29,253 bases of DNA from a virus: positions 1 to 29,253 of IMG/VR virus record IMGVR_UViG_3300048996_000033. One strand, 5' to 3'. The stretch's first letter is position 1. Each line of letters opens with the position of its first letter. Both the position numbers and the translations under genes were made by a program. Of this stretch, positions 1 through 8,749 are shown piece by piece. The notes beneath the pieces are model-generated. The model searched no databases. It had not been told where the DNA came from and was given only the letters and a program-made list of their open reading frames with translations.

Positions 1-225
1 GAAGGAGAATCGGACCCCCCAGCGATGATCGCAATAATCGAGAGAAATCGCGAAGCCCGCGAGCGCCATGTAGTGATGGATCGCTAACATCCAATTTCTC
101 GCCTATGATGCGTTTGGCAGCGTCGGTGCGTTAATCGCACGCCCCCTCCAACCCGCCTTCGGCGAGTGAGCAAGCCGGCCATAGCGTTGGCGGCAGCCTG
201 AGCTGGGATTGCGCTCCGACGAGGG

Positions 226-1095
226 CTAATGCGCCAAGAGAACGGGGCGTGCCGAAGCGTTCTTAAGGATGTGGCGCGTGGCCCCGCCCAGGAGCATCTC
301 GCGCAGGCGGCTATGGGAATAGGCGCCCATGATCAGCAGGCCGGCTTCATGCTCTGCCTCCGCCGCGAGCAGCGTATCGCCCACCGAGCGCAATTCCGGT
401 GCAACCACCTGCGCGGTCGCACCGATGCTATGACAGCGCAAATAGGCAAGCACCTCCGCCTGCGAGGCTTGGCGATTGCTGGCGTCCCGATCAACGCTTA
501 TGACCCGCACTGAATTGGCGAGTTGCATGAACGGTATGGCAGCCGAGACCGCGTGCCAGCATTCCGGGCTCTCGTCCCAGGCGATCATCACGCTGTCGGT
601 CAGATCACTCTGCGGGCGAGCCGGCGCCAACAGCACGGCGCGACGGGTCTGCAGCAGCGATTGCTCGGCAATGGCCATGAGCGATTCCATCACGGTGGCG
701 CTTGCGGCGACTATTAGGTCGAAGGCAGCGGCCCGTTGCACCGCGATTTCCACATACGATCCCTCGGCTTCGCGCCAGGATGCTGCGAGCGGGCTGCGGG
801 GCTCGTCGCTCGCCGATAGCATCGGGACGCCGGCTCCCGCGCAGGCCTGCGCGAAAACCTCACGCGCTTCCCGCGCAGTTCTCTCCCGTTCCTCGGCGTG
901 CCAGTTTACCGGGACGGTCGCCGTTCGTGCCATTTCGGTGACCGTTAGGCCGCCACGCGTGACCGGCGGCGGCTCACTGATGAACAGTGCCTGGACGTGA
1001 GCCCCCAGCGCCTTCGCGGCAGACAGGGCCGTTTCAATTTGACCGGTGAGACCGGCTGAGCCGGGAAGTGGAACCAGGATTCGCTTGATACTCAT
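226..1095 (-). CDS. Universal stress protein, two-domain UspA family
   Basis: Cytoplasmic stress protein of the UspA fold, 289 aa from the chosen start. The N-terminal half opens with the family-typical strand MSIKRILVPLPGS. The C-terminal domain starts near DSVMIAWDESPE and ends with GAYSHSRLREMLLGGATRHIL, which fits the G-2x-G-9x-G(S/T) ATP-binding loop. The length suits a tandem-domain Usp, although the N-terminal domain looks degenerate. An ATG at 1125 would add 10 residues, but 1095 is preferred because a GGAGG box lies 5 bases upstream of it. The gene points away from the prophage and is probably host DNA flanking the insertion. The family is clear; the physiological role is unknown. 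Confidence 0.9.
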   Translation of the reverse strand: MSIKRILVPLPGSAGLTGQIETALSAAKALGAHVQALFISEPPPVTRGGLTVTEMARTATVPVNWHAEERERTAREAREVFAQACAGAGVPMLSASDEPRSPLAASWREAEGSYVEIAVQRAAAFDLIVAASATVMESLMAIAEQSLLQTRRAVLLAPARPQSDLTDSVMIAWDESPECWHAVSAAIPFMQLANSVRVISVDRDASNRQASQAEVLAYLRCHSIGATAQVVAPELRSVGDTLLAAEAEHEAGLLIMGAYSHSRLREMLLGGATRHILKNASARPVLLAH

Positions 1096-1270
1096 GAGAG
1101 CCTCCAGCGATGCCGCCGTTTGCAACGACAGACGGCATATGTGTGCCGAAAGCGAAATCGCGCAATACCACCTAATTCATAACTCCCAGACCACCCCAAA
1201 GTTTCCGGAGCCCGCAGGTGTAGCCGGTTGCCGACTTTGGATGGCACCACGGTCGGAGCGATGACGGGCT

Positions 1271-1552
1271 CTAGTCGAGTAGTACCATCCAAGTTTCCGC
1301 CGCTCCCAACGCGGCCTTCCAAAGGGCGGGAGGGGCAAACTCGTCCGCTTGGAGAGTTTTAGCCAGGGCGGAAATTGCAACCCATGCAGCCTGACGAGCT
1401 TCTTCTATTTCAGGGATCCGCAAGCCTGTGCCTGCCATCTCATAGACCAGATCCCCGAGCATTAACGCTGCGACCTCATTTCGCGACAAACGGGCCCGGC
1501 GCAGCACCTGCAGCGCGTGATTGGCCTTCGGAAAATCCGGGTCGTCGCTCAT
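1271..1552 (-). CDS. Small conserved hypothetical protein
   Basis: A 93-residue, mostly helical, soluble protein beginning MSDDPDFPKANHALQVLRRA. I do not recognise a family. The start at 1552 is chosen over an ATG at 1576 because GAGGAG sits 4 bases upstream. It lies between the UspA gene and the start of the phage late operon and is transcribed away from the phage. It could be host DNA or an edge gene of the prophage. Repeated Ala/Leu helices and the absence of Cys or membrane segments are all that can be said. Its reality rests on the ribosome-binding site and ordinary composition. Confidence 0.6.
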   Translation of the reverse strand: MSDDPDFPKANHALQVLRRARLSRNEVAALMLGDLVYEMAGTGLRIPEIEEARQAAWVAISALAKTLQADEFAPPALWKAALGAAETWMVLLD

Positions 1553-1801
1553 GCGCTCCTCGCCGGTTGCCCTCACAAGGCCCGGCGACCGATAAAGTTC
1601 CAGAGGACCCGCGAAGGTGACCCAGCGCCCCGTGGGGCTTTGCTGGATTTGGCGATGGCCGCGATCAAGCCACCCCCGACGCGCATGGATTGGAGCCGGT
1701 CAGCACTTCTGATATTCAGAAGGATGTCGCGCTGGGCGCGCGTCTCCGGAGCGGCCCCGCCCGGAGGCTCCAAGAACACCCCGCCGCGGAGGGCCATAAA
1801 A

Positions 1802-2371
1802 TTGCCGCCAGCCAATCAGCCCACCGAGGCCGGGATCATCAGCACTGAGGTCGCGTGCCAACTTCTGATGCTGTCCCGGCAGCGCATCGATCAGCTAGTC
1901 GCGGCGGGCCATCTGCAACGCCACGCGCCCGGTCGCTTCCGCACCGTTGACGTCGTGCAAGGTTACATCCGGTTTTTGCGTGACGAAGATCGGCGATCGA
2001 GCAAGAGTGCCGCCGACAGCAGGATGCGCGACGCCAAGGCGCGCGAGATCGAGGTGCGCACGCAACAGCGGCTTAGTCGCTTGGTCCCGCTTGAAGCCTA
2101 CGAGGAGATGATCGAAAACGTTGCAGGCGTGGTAAGGAGTGAGTTCGCAGGCCTGGCGGCGGCATCCACCCGCGACCTGTCCATGCGGCGCATCATCGAG
2201 CGAGAGGTGAATGCTAGACTTCGTCGGATCGCAGAGCACGCAATGGCACAGGCCATACGGCTGGAGACGGTTCGCGGCGCTGATGATGCCTTCAGAGCCG
2301 ACGGAGCCGGACATCTGGGCGGCGAGCAATCGAACCTACCCGGCGACGGCGGCGGTGCCGGGACCGCGTGA
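1802..2371 (+). CDS. Phage terminase small subunit-like protein (Nu1-type)
   Basis: First gene of the phage late operon. The N-terminal part (IISTEVACQLLMLSRQRIDQLVAAGHL) reads as a winged helix-turn-helix of the kind small terminases use to recognise packaging sites. It is followed by a basic helical segment (RDAKAREIEVRTQQRLSRLVPLEAYEEM), as in the Nu1 group. The frame is open back to a GTG at 1517, so the start is uncertain. I chose TTG at 1802 because GGAGGG lies 8 bases upstream and the protein then starts just before the HTH. ATGs at 1655, 1685 and 1724 are alternatives with poorer sites. It overlaps the large terminase by 89 bases. The last ~30 residues lie in that overlap and look unconstrained. 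The call rests on the HTH plus position directly before TerL. Confidence 0.72.
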   Translation: MPPANQPTEAGIISTEVACQLLMLSRQRIDQLVAAGHLQRHAPGRFRTVDVVQGYIRFLRDEDRRSSKSAADSRMRDAKAREIEVRTQQRLSRLVPLEAYEEMIENVAGVVRSEFAGLAAASTRDLSMRRIIEREVNARLRRIAEHAMAQAIRLETVRGADDAFRADGAGHLGGEQSNLPGDGGGAGTA

Positions 2372-4247
2372 TCCACTGCTGACGCCCTACGTGGTCGAGC
2401 CGGAGCGCGTCATCGCCAGCGGGATCTTCAAGCGCGTCGTCATGGTGTTCGGCGCGCAGACCGGCAAAAGCGAATTGATGCTGGACGTTGCCGGTCAGCG
2501 GCTCGACCAGCGGCCCGGCCCGATCCTGTATGTCGGACCCAGCAAGCAATTCCTGACCGAGCAATTCGAGCCGCGCGTCATGGCACTGCTTGATGAAGCG
2601 CCGACGCTGATGGCCAAGGTCGCGCGCGGCAAGCGCATGACCAAGACCCGCAAGGTGGTGGCAGGCGTGCCGTTCCGCCTCGCGCATTCGGGATCATCGA
2701 CCGCGCTGAAGTCCGATCCGGCGGTCCTGGCATTGGTCGATGAATACGACGAGATGCGTGACAACGTGAATAATCAAGGTGGCCCGCTTGGTCTGATCGA
2801 GCGGCGCGGCGACACCTATGCCGACTTCGTTTGCGTGGTGACATCGACGCCCAAGCGCGGCAGGGTGGCGGCGGTCAAGGACGAGGCCAGCGGCCTGTAC
2901 TTCTGGGATGTTGCGGTGGCAGAGGACATCGAAAGTCCGATCTGGCAACTCTGGCAGCAGGGCACGCGGCATCACTGGTGCTGGCCATGTCCGCACTGCC
3001 AAGAGTTCTTCGTGCCGCGGTTCAACCTGCTGCGCTATCCGCTGAAGGCCAAGCCACTGCAGGCCGCGCGCGAGACCTTCCTCGAATGCCCGCACTGCGG
3101 CGGCGTGATCGAGGACAGCCACAAGGCCGACATGAATTCGCGGGGCAGATACGTCGCGCCGGGCCAGAACATCGCCAAGGACGGCGTCATCCGCGGCGCA
3201 CCGCAGGAGAGCAAATCAATTTCGTACTGGGTCTCCGGTCTGGCATCACCGTTCGTCACCTTTGGCGAGCGGGTCGCAACGTTGGTCGAGGCGCAGCAGT
3301 CCGGCGACGACGCGATGGTGCAGCAGGCCGTCAATGCAGGCTTCGGCGAGCTGTATTCTCCAGGCGGCGGCGAAGTGCCGGAGTGGATGGAGATCAAGGA
3401 GAAGTCGCGGCAGGCCACCTACAAGCGCGGCGAGGTGCCGAGCGATGTGCTGTATCTGACGCTGGCCTGCGACGTGCAGCGGCACTCGATCCCGTGGGTC
3501 ATAAGGGGCTGGGGCGCGCGCGCGACGTCGTGGCTTGTCAACTACGGCTACCTGCGCGGCGACACCAGCGAGGAAGACATCTGGAATGCGCTGGGCGATC
3601 TGGTCAGCCAGCCGATCGAGGGCGTTCCGATCCGGCTCGCCTTCATCGACAGCGGCTTCCGGCCCGGCAAAACCGACACCCTGCCCCTCAACCGCGTTTA
3701 TGAATTCTGCCGCCGCTTCATGCGCCGGGTGCGACCGACCAAGGGTTCATCGAGCGCGATGCGGACACCGCTGATCTTCAGCAAGATCGAGGTCGCCCGC
3801 AAGGACGGGCGCGCAGCCAAGTACGGACTGGAGCTGGTGCGGCTCGACACCGATCACTGGAAAAGCTGGGTGCATGAGCGGCTTCGTTGGCCAGAAGATC
3901 ACATCGGCGGCTGGCATGTGTTCAACGGCGTCGATGACGATTACTGCCACCAGCTCGTCAGCGAGGCGCGGCTCAAGCAGCCGACCGGCAGGGTCGAATG
4001 GTTTCAGCGCTCGCGCGACAACCACTTTTTCGATTGCGAAGCGATGCAGGCGGCGGCGGGTTACCTGCTCAACGTGCAGCGTATCCCATTGCAAAAAAGT
4101 CATAACAGGAATACGGATGGCGTTGGCAGGCAGCCAGTCACCCCCTCCGAGGTAGTTAGCGCGACGAGCGCGCCCCCACAGCCACCGCCACCAGAGCGCG
4201 GTCGAAGGGTGAGGCGCATCATCAGGTCGAGTTATCTCGGAGCCTGA
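2283..4247 (+). CDS. terL: Phage terminase large subunit, GpA family
   Basis: ATPase-nuclease that packages DNA into proheads; 654 aa, the normal size for GpA/COG5525. Walker A GAQTGKSE is at residues 57-64 and a Walker B-like VLALVDEYDE at about 148-157. A zinc-ribbon-like pair CPHC is at 236-239 and 269-272. The nuclease half shows the acidic residues expected of an RNase H-like fold: D397 (LACDVQ), D456 (FIDSGF) and D584 (FFDCEAM). The C-terminal tail is Pro/Arg-rich and probably disordered. ATG 2283 (MMPSEPTEPD) is preferred because family members begin shortly before the PxxxxxxWA element. ATG 2211 adds 24 residues that look like out-of-frame reading of the upstream gene, although GAGAGG precedes it. 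Confidence 0.96.
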   Translation: MMPSEPTEPDIWAASNRTYPATAAVPGPRDPLLTPYVVEPERVIASGIFKRVVMVFGAQTGKSELMLDVAGQRLDQRPGPILYVGPSKQFLTEQFEPRVMALLDEAPTLMAKVARGKRMTKTRKVVAGVPFRLAHSGSSTALKSDPAVLALVDEYDEMRDNVNNQGGPLGLIERRGDTYADFVCVVTSTPKRGRVAAVKDEASGLYFWDVAVAEDIESPIWQLWQQGTRHHWCWPCPHCQEFFVPRFNLLRYPLKAKPLQAARETFLECPHCGGVIEDSHKADMNSRGRYVAPGQNIAKDGVIRGAPQESKSISYWVSGLASPFVTFGERVATLVEAQQSGDDAMVQQAVNAGFGELYSPGGGEVPEWMEIKEKSRQATYKRGEVPSDVLYLTLACDVQRHSIPWVIRGWGARATSWLVNYGYLRGDTSEEDIWNALGDLVSQPIEGVPIRLAFIDSGFRPGKTDTLPLNRVYEFCRRFMRRVRPTKGSSSAMRTPLIFSKIEVARKDGRAAKYGLELVRLDTDHWKSWVHERLRWPEDHIGGWHVFNGVDDDYCHQLVSEARLKQPTGRVEWFQRSRDNHFFDCEAMQAAAGYLLNVQRIPLQKSHNRNTDGVGRQPVTPSEVVSATSAPPQPPPPERGRRVRRIIRSSYLGA

Positions 4248-4259
4248 CGGCTCCCGGCG

Positions 4260-4496
4260 ATGCCCCGCTTCAAGTCGACGCCTGCCCAGATACGGTCGCA
4301 GATCGATGCGCTGAAAACGGTCATCATCTCCGGCGTCAACAGCGCTGGCTACGGTGACAAGCGCACCGAATTCCGCTCGCTGACCGAGCTTCGCCAAATC
4401 CTCAACGACCTTGAAGAAGAACTGGCCGCCGCCTTGGGCCAGGGCGGGCGCATGCGCCAGATCAGGATGACCACTCAAGCCGACAAGGGGCTTTGA
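4260..4496 (+). CDS. gpW-like head-tail joining protein
   Basis: A 78-aa protein between the large terminase and the portal, exactly where lambda carries gene W. The middle pattern KRTEFRSLTELRQILNDLEEEL matches the conserved gpW element (a polar turn, then EF/EY, then a helix ending in LE). The Arg-rich C-terminus (MRQIRMTTQ) resembles the basic tail of gpW. In lambda, gpW binds the portal after packaging and prepares the head for tail attachment. The start ATG has only a weak ribosome-binding site, so translational coupling from terL, 12 bases upstream, is likely. The call rests on size, motif and synteny. Confidence 0.82.
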   Translation: MPRFKSTPAQIRSQIDALKTVIISGVNSAGYGDKRTEFRSLTELRQILNDLEEELAAALGQGGRMRQIRMTTQADKGL

Positions 4497-4497
4497 G

Positions 4498-6078
4498 ATG
4501 GGCGTCATGCGCGACATCCTGTCGGAAGGCATTCTCGGCAAGTTCATCTCGAAAAGCGGTAAGCGCGCCAGCAATTATTATTTCGACGGCGCGGGGCAAC
4601 GGCGGCGGCTCAAAAGCTGGATGCCGACCCAGTACACCACCAACGTCATCCTGTCGGCGACCGGCTCGTTGTTGCGCTCGCGCGCGCGGGATGCGCTGCG
4701 AAACAACCCGCACGCCAACTCTGCCGTCGAGAGCTTCGTTGCCAATCTGATCGGCACCGGCATCAAGCCGTCCTCACTGATCACCGACGATCCCGATCTG
4801 CGCGCCGCGTTGATGCAGCTCTTTCTGGACTGGACCGACAAATGCGATGCCGATGGCATCGCTGACTTTTACGGCATGCAGACCATCGTGGCGCGCGCGC
4901 TGTTCGAGGCTGGCGAGTGCTTCATCCGCTACAGGCCGCGCAAGGTCGATGACGGCTATCCGGTGCCGCTCCAAATCCAACTACTCGAAAGCGAGATGTG
5001 TCCCTACTGGATGAACCAGCAGGCCCCGAACGGCAACTGGATCATGAACGGCGTCGAGCTGGACCTGTTGGGCAAGCGCGCGGCCTATTGGTTCTTTCCC
5101 GTCCATCCCGGCGACATGCCGATCGAGATCACCGGCACGCTGTACCCGGTGCGCATCCCGGCATCCGAGGTGCTGCACATTTTCAAATGCACCCGCCCCG
5201 GTCAGATGCGCGGCGTGCCGCTGATCACGCCCGCGCTGGTGCGCATGTTCCTGCTCGACCAGTACGACGACGCCGAGCTTGAGCGAAAGCGCATCGCCGC
5301 GATGTTCGCGGGCTTCATCACCACCGCAACGCCGGAAGATGTCATCCCGCTCGACGGCATCGACGCCTCCGCGCCCCAGGACAATATCGCACTGTCGGGG
5401 CTTGAGCCGGGCACCATGCAGACACTGCTGCCGGGCGAGGACATCAAGTTCTCGGAGCCTGCCGATGTCGGCGGGTCATACGAAGCCTATCAATATCGGC
5501 AGCAGCTCGCGCTGTTCTCTGCGCTGGGCATTCCCTATTCGGTCGGCACCTCCGATCTGCGCCGCGCCAATTATTCGTCGCTGCGCGGCTCGATCGTGGA
5601 GTACCGCCGCAAGCTGGAGCAATTCCAGCACAACATCATCGTCTTCCAGATGTGCATGCCGATCTGGAAGCGCTGGCTCGATACGGCGGTGCTGGCGCAG
5701 GCGATCCCGATCGACGCCAGCGCTTACCTTGCAGCGCAATCGACCTATCAGCGCGCGAAGTGGATACCGCAGCGGAACGATTGGGTCGATCCGCTCAAGG
5801 ATCGTCAGGCCGAAAAACTCGCAGTCGATGCGGGCTTCAAGAGCCGCAGCGACGTGGTCGAAGCCGAAGGTGCAGACCCGGAAGAAAACGACCAGCGCAT
5901 TGCCGCAGACAAGGCGCGCGAGGAAAGCCTTGGGCTGGAATTCCCGGTCGTCTACGCGGCGGCCACTCAGCCGGGCGATCAGGCAGCGGCAGACCAAGCC
6001 CAACAGGACGCGCAGGACGCCGCCGATCAAGCCGCACAGGAACAAGCCGACGAGGCCGCCGCCGACGACGCGGCATGA
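4498..6078 (+). CDS. Lambda-type phage portal protein
   Basis: Dodecameric portal at the head vertex, 526 aa. It fits the lambda gpB/phage_portal_2 family. Seen here are an N-terminal basic region, an early RARDALRNNPHANSAVESFVANLIGTGIKP block that is highly typical of the family, a central FFPVHPGDMP segment, and LHIFKCTRPGQMRGVPLITPAL. Further on, IPYSVGTSDLRRANYSSLRG matches the conserved region near the clip and stem. The C-terminal ~45 residues are Ala/Gln/Asp-rich, acidic and probably disordered, which could be a site of proteolytic maturation. The start lies one base after the gpW-like stop with AAGGGG upstream. It is translationally coupled with its neighbours. Confidence 0.96.
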   Translation: MGVMRDILSEGILGKFISKSGKRASNYYFDGAGQRRRLKSWMPTQYTTNVILSATGSLLRSRARDALRNNPHANSAVESFVANLIGTGIKPSSLITDDPDLRAALMQLFLDWTDKCDADGIADFYGMQTIVARALFEAGECFIRYRPRKVDDGYPVPLQIQLLESEMCPYWMNQQAPNGNWIMNGVELDLLGKRAAYWFFPVHPGDMPIEITGTLYPVRIPASEVLHIFKCTRPGQMRGVPLITPALVRMFLLDQYDDAELERKRIAAMFAGFITTATPEDVIPLDGIDASAPQDNIALSGLEPGTMQTLLPGEDIKFSEPADVGGSYEAYQYRQQLALFSALGIPYSVGTSDLRRANYSSLRGSIVEYRRKLEQFQHNIIVFQMCMPIWKRWLDTAVLAQAIPIDASAYLAAQSTYQRAKWIPQRNDWVDPLKDRQAEKLAVDAGFKSRSDVVEAEGADPEENDQRIAADKAREESLGLEFPVVYAAATQPGDQAAADQAQQDAQDAADQAAQEQADEAAADDAA

Positions 6079-6093
6079 AACAGGAGCGAGATC

Positions 6094-7122
6094 ATGCGCC
6101 AGTGGTTCACGATGAAGGCCGAGGACAAGTCCGCAGAGATCGTCATCTACGACGAGATTGGCAAATCGTGGTGGGGCGAAGACACCGTCAGCGCCAAGCA
6201 GTTCTTGGATGACCTCAACGCCCTGGGCGATGTCGATGAGATCGCGCTGCGCATCAACTCGCCCGGCGGGGACGTATTCGACGGCGTCGCGATCCACAAT
6301 TCGCTGAAGAGCCACAAGGCCAAGGTCACCGCGCATGTCGACGGCATCGCGGCGTCAGCCGCCTCGTTCATCGCGATGGCCGCCGACAAGATCGTGATGC
6401 CCGCGAACAGCTTCCTGCTGATCCACGGCGCGTCCGGCATGTCGTGGGGCAATGCCGACGACATGCGCGCGGTGGCCGATGACCTCGACCGCATCGACAA
6501 ATCGCTGACCGCTACCTACGTCGCGCGCGCCAAGTCGACCACCGCGAAGGTCAAGGCCCTGATGAAAGAGGACCGGCTGATGGACGCCGACGAGGCCAAG
6601 TCCTGGGGTTTCGCGGACGAAGTTACGGCGGAGAAAAAGATGGCGGCGAAGTTTTCGCTGCGTCTCCTTCCGAAGGCGGCAGCCGACCGCTTCCGCGCAG
6701 AGACAGGTGACGAGCAGAGCGAAACGCCTCCGCCTGCCCCGGAACCTGAGACGCCGGAGGTGCCGCCAGCACTTCCGGCGTCGCCCACCGAGACGCCGCC
6801 CGCCGTGACCGAACCGCCGCCCGCCGTGACCGAACCGCCAACAGCGAAGGTGGTCACGCTCGATGCAGCGAAGAAGCAGGGCATCGAGGAGCACCGGCAG
6901 TATGTCGCCAGCGTCACCGACCTTTGCACGCTCGCGCAAACGCCGGAGCGCGTCGGCGGCTACGTGCGCGCCAACACGCCGGTCGAGCAGGTCCGCAAGG
7001 AATTGCTGGAGGTGCGCGCGGCAGAAACGGTGATGCCGCATCACCCCTTTGTGCCGCCGACACCTCCAGCGACGGCGTGGAACAAGATCACCGACAAGAT
7101 CAACGCCCGCCTCAAAAAGTAA
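6094..7122 (+). CDS. ClpP/S49-like prohead protease with C-terminal scaffold-like region
   Basis: Serine protease that matures the prohead, equivalent to lambda gpC (with an internal scaffold like Nu3). Residues ~20-190 form a ClpP-like fold: RINSPGGDVFDGVAIHN, then GIAASAASFIAMAAD with the presumed nucleophile S88, then LLIHGASG with H111. A Pro/Glu/Thr-rich linker at ~215-250 contains two copies of PPAVTEP. A helical C-terminal region follows, ending NKITDKINARLKK, as scaffold domains often do. CAGGAG is placed well before the ATG. No separate scaffold gene follows, supporting an in-cis scaffold. An internal start producing scaffold alone is possible but not visible. Confidence 0.93.
   Translation: MRQWFTMKAEDKSAEIVIYDEIGKSWWGEDTVSAKQFLDDLNALGDVDEIALRINSPGGDVFDGVAIHNSLKSHKAKVTAHVDGIAASAASFIAMAADKIVMPANSFLLIHGASGMSWGNADDMRAVADDLDRIDKSLTATYVARAKSTTAKVKALMKEDRLMDADEAKSWGFADEVTAEKKMAAKFSLRLLPKAAADRFRAETGDEQSETPPPAPEPETPEVPPALPASPTETPPAVTEPPPAVTEPPTAKVVTLDAAKKQGIEEHRQYVASVTDLCTLAQTPERVGGYVRANTPVEQVRKELLEVRAAETVMPHHPFVPPTPPATAWNKITDKINARLKK
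6795..6836 (+). repeat. Two tandem 21-bp units in the protease linker
   Basis: Two exact adjacent 21-bp copies (6795-6815 and 6816-6836), each encoding the seven-residue element PPAVTEP in frame. They lie in the flexible linker between protease and scaffold-like regions, so copy-number slippage would only change linker length. Confidence 0.9.
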
Positions 7123-7148
7123 CCAGCAGAGAGAGGAGCTAACAGATC

Positions 7149-7616
7149 ATGGCAAAGCATCCGCACGAAACCGAAACCTTCGATGAGAGGGGCCGACCCG
7201 ATGTAAGGAGCGGCGAAGCCCCCGCGCAGCTTGCAGCCACCGCGCCGCACTTCCCTGTGCTGACCGAACCGCACCACAGTGCCGAATTCATTCTGACTGA
7301 AGCGAACGGTCAGCGCTCGCGCGGTGCCGCTTACTTTGCGGACCCGACGACCATCTATGTCGGGATGCCGGTGAAGAAAACGGCAGAAGCAACCGGAACG
7401 CAACCGGCGACCTACGTTCCGGCTGCGGTTGGTGCCGACTGCATGGCGCTTTGCATCTACGCGGGCGGCACGATCCCCGGCGAGGGTCTGCGCACCGCAG
7501 TCATCGTGCGCGATGCCGAAGTGAACAAGAACCTGATTTCGTGGGGCGCGATCACCGCACCGGAACAGGTGATTGGAATGCAGACGCTCGCCACCAACGG
7601 CATCATCTCCCGATAG
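7149..7616 (+). CDS. Head decoration protein, lambda gpD-like
   Basis: A 155-aa protein in the lambda D position, between protease and major capsid. The core HHSAEFILTEANGQRSRGAAYF is the typical gpD start of the beta-tulip. After it comes a long central segment, and the end NLISWGAITAPEQVIGMQTLATNGI matches the conserved gpD C-terminal helix. gpD trimers bind the expanded capsid and stabilise it against DNA pressure. The N-terminal ~35 residues are extra relative to lambda gpD and polar (ETETFDERGRPD). GAGGAG upstream of the ATG supports the start. Confidence 0.88.
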   Translation: MAKHPHETETFDERGRPDVRSGEAPAQLAATAPHFPVLTEPHHSAEFILTEANGQRSRGAAYFADPTTIYVGMPVKKTAEATGTQPATYVPAAVGADCMALCIYAGGTIPGEGLRTAVIVRDAEVNKNLISWGAITAPEQVIGMQTLATNGIISR

Positions 7617-7667
7617 TCGGGCCCCATCAACCGCTCGCCGACAGGCAGCTAACAAAGGATCACGGAA

Positions 7668-8696
7668 ATGCTCGACATCTTTCGCGGCGATGCCTTCGGC
7701 GTGGTGCCGCTCTCAATCGCCATCAACAACTTGAAATTCGTCCCCGGCTACATCGGCAGCAGAGGACTGTTTCAGGAGACAAGCATCGCTCAAACGTCAG
7801 TGGCAATCGAGGAGAAGAACAACGTCTTGTCATTGATCGCTCCGTCGCCGCGCGGCGCACCGGGCACGACGCTTGCAAAGCCCCGGCGCGCAATGCGCCT
7901 GCTTGGCGTGCCCCACTTCGAAATCAACGACGCGATCATGGCCGAGGAGGTGCAGGGCGTGCGCCCGTTCGGTCAGGAGACCGGCACCGAAGCGGTGATG
8001 ACCAAGGTCGGCGAGCGGATGCAGACCGCTGGGCAGTCGCTGGAGTACACGCAGGAACATGCCCGCGTTGGCGCGATCAAGGGCATCGTCGCCTATGCCG
8101 ATGGCACTACGCTGAACCTGTTCACCGAGTACGGCATCGCCGCGCCTGCTGCGATCAACTTCCCGTTCTCGACCAAACCGGGCGACGGCACGATCCGCAA
8201 GACCTGTCAGCAGGTCATCCGCACGATCGGCAACAACCTTGATGGGCAGGGCTTCCAGTCTGTCGAAGCAATTTGCGGCGACGCCTTCTTCGACGCGCTC
8301 ATCATGGCCGATGAAGTTCGCCAGACCTACCTCAACCAAGCTGACGCTGCCGAGTTGCGGCTTGCCTACGTCAGTGCAGGTCAGACCTGGGGCAGCTTCA
8401 CCTTCGGCGGCATCCTGTGGACCAACTATCGCGGCTATGCGTCGGTCGCAGGCGCGGCGACGGCTCCGATGGTCGAGACCGATGCAGCCTACTTCTATCC
8501 GACAGGCGTGCCGAACCTGTTCCCAACGGTCTTTGCGCCCGCCGACTACATCGAGACCGTCAACACGATGGGTCTGGCGCGCTACGTCAAGCAATACCCG
8601 ATGCCGAACGACAAGGGCGTCCACATGGACACGCAGATGAACGCGATCAATTTCTGCTCGCGCCCGCTGGCGCTGCAGAAGGGTTCGCATTCGTAA
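7668..8696 (+). CDS. Major capsid protein, lambda gpE family
   Basis: A 342-aa HK97-fold shell protein. Recognisable family features are the start (LDIFRGDAFGVVPLSIAIN), the P-loop-like RPFGQETGTEAVMTKVGERM region, the long helix leading to KGIVAYADGT, and the end FCSRPLALQKG, which is highly characteristic of gpE-type capsids. AAAGGATC precedes the ATG. Size is as expected for lambda E. It follows the gpD-like gene with a 51-base gap. Probably the most abundant phage protein made from this operon. Confidence 0.95.
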   Translation: MLDIFRGDAFGVVPLSIAINNLKFVPGYIGSRGLFQETSIAQTSVAIEEKNNVLSLIAPSPRGAPGTTLAKPRRAMRLLGVPHFEINDAIMAEEVQGVRPFGQETGTEAVMTKVGERMQTAGQSLEYTQEHARVGAIKGIVAYADGTTLNLFTEYGIAAPAAINFPFSTKPGDGTIRKTCQQVIRTIGNNLDGQGFQSVEAICGDAFFDALIMADEVRQTYLNQADAAELRLAYVSAGQTWGSFTFGGILWTNYRGYASVAGAATAPMVETDAAYFYPTGVPNLFPTVFAPADYIETVNTMGLARYVKQYPMPNDKGVHMDTQMNAINFCSRPLALQKGSHS

Positions 8697-8749
8697 ACCT
8701 CTCAGACTTGGACCCGGCGCGTTGCCGGGTCGCTTTGCCGAGGCAGCTA

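Noticed and set aside
1-90. Possible partial minus-strand gene beginning MLAIHHYMALAGFA
   Set aside because: Only 30 codons are visible, the ribosome-binding site is poor and no family is recognisable; it cannot be supported from this window.
1573-1815. Minus-strand 80-codon open frame opposite the start of the small terminase region
   Set aside because: No ribosome-binding site and no family; high GC makes long chance frames common, and it conflicts with a better-supported plus-strand gene start.
3747-4574. Minus-strand 275-codon open frame
   Set aside because: Lies opposite terminase, gpW and portal genes that have clear family motifs; a codon-bias shadow.
5476-6336. Minus-strand 286-codon open frame
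   Set aside because: Opposite portal and protease genes with diagnostic motifs; its Arg/Val/Leu-rich composition is typical of shadows.
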